A DNA stretch of 8,632 bases from the NCBI GenBank assembly GCA_025352845.1, contig JANXSC010000494.1, forward strand, positions 1 through 8,632, written 5' to 3'. This DNA is from Opitutaceae bacterium (GTDB lineage: Bacteria > Verrucomicrobiota > Verrucomicrobiia > Opitutales > Opitutaceae). Within the stretch, counting starts at the first letter, position 1. Each line of letters starts with the position of its first letter. The translations under genes and the position numbers were made by a program. Positions 6,984 through 8,632 of this stretch are shown here, piece by piece. The notes below the pieces were generated by a model. It searched no databases, was not told the DNA's origin, and saw only the letters and a list, made by a program, of their open reading frames with translations.

Positions 6984-7631
6984 ATGATTCCTCGCCGTCT
7001 TGCTGCTCGCCCTGCGGCCAGTGCCGCCCGCCGCTTCCTCCTTTCGTTCTTCGCCCTCGCGCTCGTCGCCGGCTGCGGCAAACCCGCCGCCGGTCCCGGC
7101 AACCCCAAGGTTCCCGCCGGTGCCAAGAGTTCTGGCGGCCTGCACGCGTTGATCGAGACCGACAAGGGCACGATCGAACTCGAGCTGCTGCCCAGCGCCG
7201 CACCGAAGGCCGTGGAAAATTTCCGCCTGCTCGCCGAGCACGGTTACTACAACGGCGTGACGTTTCACCGCATCATCTCCGGCTTCATGCTTCAGGGCGG
7301 CGATCCCAATGGCGACGGCAGCGGCGGCGAGAGCGCGTGGGGCGGCAAGTTCGCCGATGAACTCCAGCCCGCCTCCGACCTCTACAAACGCGGCTACAAG
7401 CGCGGCGTGCTCGCGATGGCCAACGCCGGACCCAACACCAACAGCAGCCAGTTTTTCATCATGCATCAGGACTACCGCCTGCCGCCGGCCTACGTGATCT
7501 TCGGTCAAGTGACCAAGGGCATCGAGGTCGTCGATGCGCTCGCCGCCACGCCGACCGGCATGGGGGCCGATGGCGGCATGAGCCGGCCGCTCGCTCCAGT
7601 CGTGATTCGCAAGGTCACGATTCGGCCTTGA
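6984..7631 (+). CDS. Lipoprotein peptidyl-prolyl cis-trans isomerase, cyclophilin type
   Basis: This 215-residue protein has a basic start (MIPRRLAARP), a hydrophobic stretch (about 18-29) and a lipobox VAGC, so Cys31 is probably lipidated. Gly-Lys after the Cys gives no inner-membrane retention signal, so the outer membrane, facing the periplasm, is the likely site. After a Pro/Gly/Lys linker, a cyclophilin domain runs from about residue 54 to the end: FHRI (94-97, catalytic Arg96), FMLQGGD (101-107) and MANAGPNTNSSQFFI (145-159). It should speed proline isomerisation during folding of exported proteins. At the place of human CypA Trp121 (WLDGKH) this protein has RLPPAY, so cyclosporin binding would be weak. 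An in-frame TTG at 6933 would add 17 residues, but the ATG at 6984 gives a normal signal peptide and is preceded by GGGAGG, although that motif directly abuts the ATG. Confidence 0.9.
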   Translation: MIPRRLAARPAASAARRFLLSFFALALVAGCGKPAAGPGNPKVPAGAKSSGGLHALIETDKGTIELELLPSAAPKAVENFRLLAEHGYYNGVTFHRIISGFMLQGGDPNGDGSGGESAWGGKFADELQPASDLYKRGYKRGVLAMANAGPNTNSSQFFIMHQDYRLPPAYVIFGQVTKGIEVVDALAATPTGMGADGGMSRPLAPVVIRKVTIRP

Positions 7632-7662
7632 GCGCGTGCGCGGGCGGCGCAGTTTCTCCGCC

Positions 7663-8205
7663 ATGCGCCCCCTCGCCTTCCTCGTCACCCTCGTTGTCTC
7701 GCTCATGACTGCCCACGCCGCACCACTGCACGAGATCGCCGTCACCGACATCGACGGGAAGGCCGGCACGCTCGCGGCGTTCCAGGGCCGCGTGCTCCTC
7801 GTCGTCAACGTCGCCTCCGAGTGCGGCTTCACGCCGCAGTATCAGGGCCTCGAAGCACTCCACGTGAAATATCAGGCCAAGGCCCTCAGCGTGCTCGGCT
7901 TCCCCTGCAACCAATTCGGCGCGCAGGAACCCGGCACCAACGCCGAGATCAAAAAATTCTGCAGCACGACGTATCGAGCGACGTTTCCGCTCTTCGCAAA
8001 GATCGACGTAAATGGCGCCAACCGCCACCCGCTCTACACCGCCCTCGCCGGCAAAGCCTCCCCGTTTCCCGGCAACGTGAAGTGGAACTTCGAAAAATTC
8101 CTCGTCGCCCGCGACGGCACCATCCTCGCCCGCTTCCCCGCCGACACCGAGCCCGATGCGCCGGAACTCGCCACGGCGATTGAAGTGGCGCTCGCAGCCA
8201 AATAG
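7663..8205 (+). CDS. Glutathione peroxidase family protein with signal peptide
   Basis: This 180-residue thiol peroxidase has an N-terminal Sec signal (MRPLAFLVTLVVSLMTAHAA, cleavage near residue 19 or 20), so the mature enzyme is probably periplasmic. Signature blocks are NVASECGFTPQY (peroxidatic Cys54 where vertebrate enzymes have selenocysteine), LGFPCNQFG (Cys82, Gln84) and VKWNF (Trp141, Asn142), giving the full Cys-Gln-Trp-Asn catalytic set. A further Cys100 in KKFCSTTYRATFPLF is at the position of the resolving cysteine in plant and yeast enzymes, so it is probably a two-cysteine, thioredoxin-type peroxidase rather than a true glutathione user. It reduces hydrogen or lipid peroxides. 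An in-frame GTG at 7636 would add nine basic residues before the signal; the ATG gives the better signal peptide. It begins 31 bases after the cyclophilin gene, another exported protein. Confidence 0.92.
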   Translation: MRPLAFLVTLVVSLMTAHAAPLHEIAVTDIDGKAGTLAAFQGRVLLVVNVASECGFTPQYQGLEALHVKYQAKALSVLGFPCNQFGAQEPGTNAEIKKFCSTTYRATFPLFAKIDVNGANRHPLYTALAGKASPFPGNVKWNFEKFLVARDGTILARFPADTEPDAPELATAIEVALAAK

Positions 8206-8252
8206 CGGCGGCCGCCATTGGTGTTTGTTGCGGCCTGAATTCGCTGCTCGCG

Positions 8253-8632
8253 ATGGTCTGCCGCCGCTTCCTCAGCGCCTCTGCGCTTGTCTTGTTCGCT
8301 TTCGAAGCGCGCACCCGGGCCGCATCCGCTCCGCCGCCCGACATTTTACTTCTGATGCCCGACCAGTGGCGCGGTGACATACTTTCGGCGGTCGGTCATC
8401 CCGTCGTGCATCCGGGCGCGGCTGTCGCTGCTCACGGGTTTGCACCCCGCCACGACCGGACTCGTCGGCTACGCGCCCATCGCGATCAAGCATCCGACGT
8501 TTTCCGCGCTCCTCAACGGGGCCGGCTATACCACGGTGCTCGTCGGCCGGAACATGCACCAGAACCCGCCGAACAAATCCATCGGCTACCAGCAGGAATT
8601 CCTCGGCTCCACCTACCTCTCCGGCGACGACT
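8253..8632 (+). pseudogene. S1-family sulfatase, 5' part, with internal deletion and frameshift (runs off the window)
   Basis: From ATG 8253 the frame encodes a signal-like N-terminus (hydrophobic at about 6-17) and then PDILLLMPDQWRGDILSAVG ending in HPVV (to residue 52), the opening of formylglycine sulfatases with metal-ligand Asp37. The expected next block (.TPNLDRLA..G..F.nay....) is absent. Sulfatase sequence resumes in another frame at 8401-8409 as PSC, then IRARLSLLTGLHPATTGLVG, a pattern that continues through GYTTVLVGRNMHQ to the window end. Fewer than 30 residues are missing, with a frame change. The active-site motif reads C-I-R-A-R instead of C-x-P-x-R. Both frames lack stops as far as the edge, so translation from ATG would give a wrong-frame tail. 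Such enzymes remove sulfate from polysaccharides or aryl sulfates. It starts 47 bases after the peroxidase. A sequencing or assembly error is the main alternative to a true pseudogene. Confidence 0.72.

Noticed and set aside
6256..7832. Two long - strand open frames opposite the gspB-like, cyclophilin and peroxidase genes
   Set aside because: Both are low-complexity Arg/Gly/Asp/Ala-rich shadows of well-supported + strand genes.
8207..8216. Ten-base palindrome GGCGGCCGCC after the peroxidase gene
   Set aside because: It is short and expected by chance at this GC content, with no loop or T-run to suggest a terminator.

Overview
This is a GC-rich bacterial chromosomal stretch with tightly packed genes and gaps of only 6 to 132 bases. 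I see no RNA genes, insertion sequences, CRISPR arrays or phage genes. The gene set suggests a Gram-negative PVC-type bacterium, most likely Verrucomicrobiota and perhaps Opitutaceae. The grounds are a eukaryote-like UDP-sugar pyrophosphorylase next to a PGM2-type mutase, a GspA/GspB pair, an S1-type sulfatase, and gene starts that almost all lack a Shine-Dalgarno sequence. That placement is inference; no taxonomic marker gene is present.

Layout. (1) Bases 2-1548, + strand: the last 38 codons of an unidentified gene, whose stop overlaps the GTG start of a DASS/SLC13-type dicarboxylate transporter (GTGA overlap). (2) Bases 1555-5277, - strand: three genes with gaps of 30 and 33 bases, read in the order FtsB/DivIC-like division protein, UDPGP-family nucleotidyltransferase, phosphohexomutase. 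This group converges on the transporter with only 6 bases between stop codons. (3) A 132-base divergent intergenic region (5278-5409). (4) Bases 5410-8632, + strand: a GspA/ExeA-type AAA ATPase, a GspB-like membrane protein, a lipoprotein cyclophilin, a secreted glutathione peroxidase, and the start of a sulfatase that runs off the window. Gaps here are 31 to 47 bases, so cotranscription is plausible.

How the genes may work together. The mutase and the UDPGP enzyme form a short route from a hexose-6-phosphate to a UDP-sugar for envelope or glycan synthesis, preceded by a divisome-type protein. The + strand group is envelope-directed: GspA/GspB assist type II secretion assembly, and the cyclophilin, peroxidase and sulfatase all carry export signals.

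The most notable anomaly is in the sulfatase. A stretch of about 70-75 bases that should lie between its metal-binding start and its active-site motif is missing, the frame shifts at the same place, and the active-site motif reads C-x-R-x-R instead of C-x-P-x-R. It is either a decaying gene or an assembly or sequencing error. I found no convincing new multi-gene system; most of the window is ordinary housekeeping and envelope genes.
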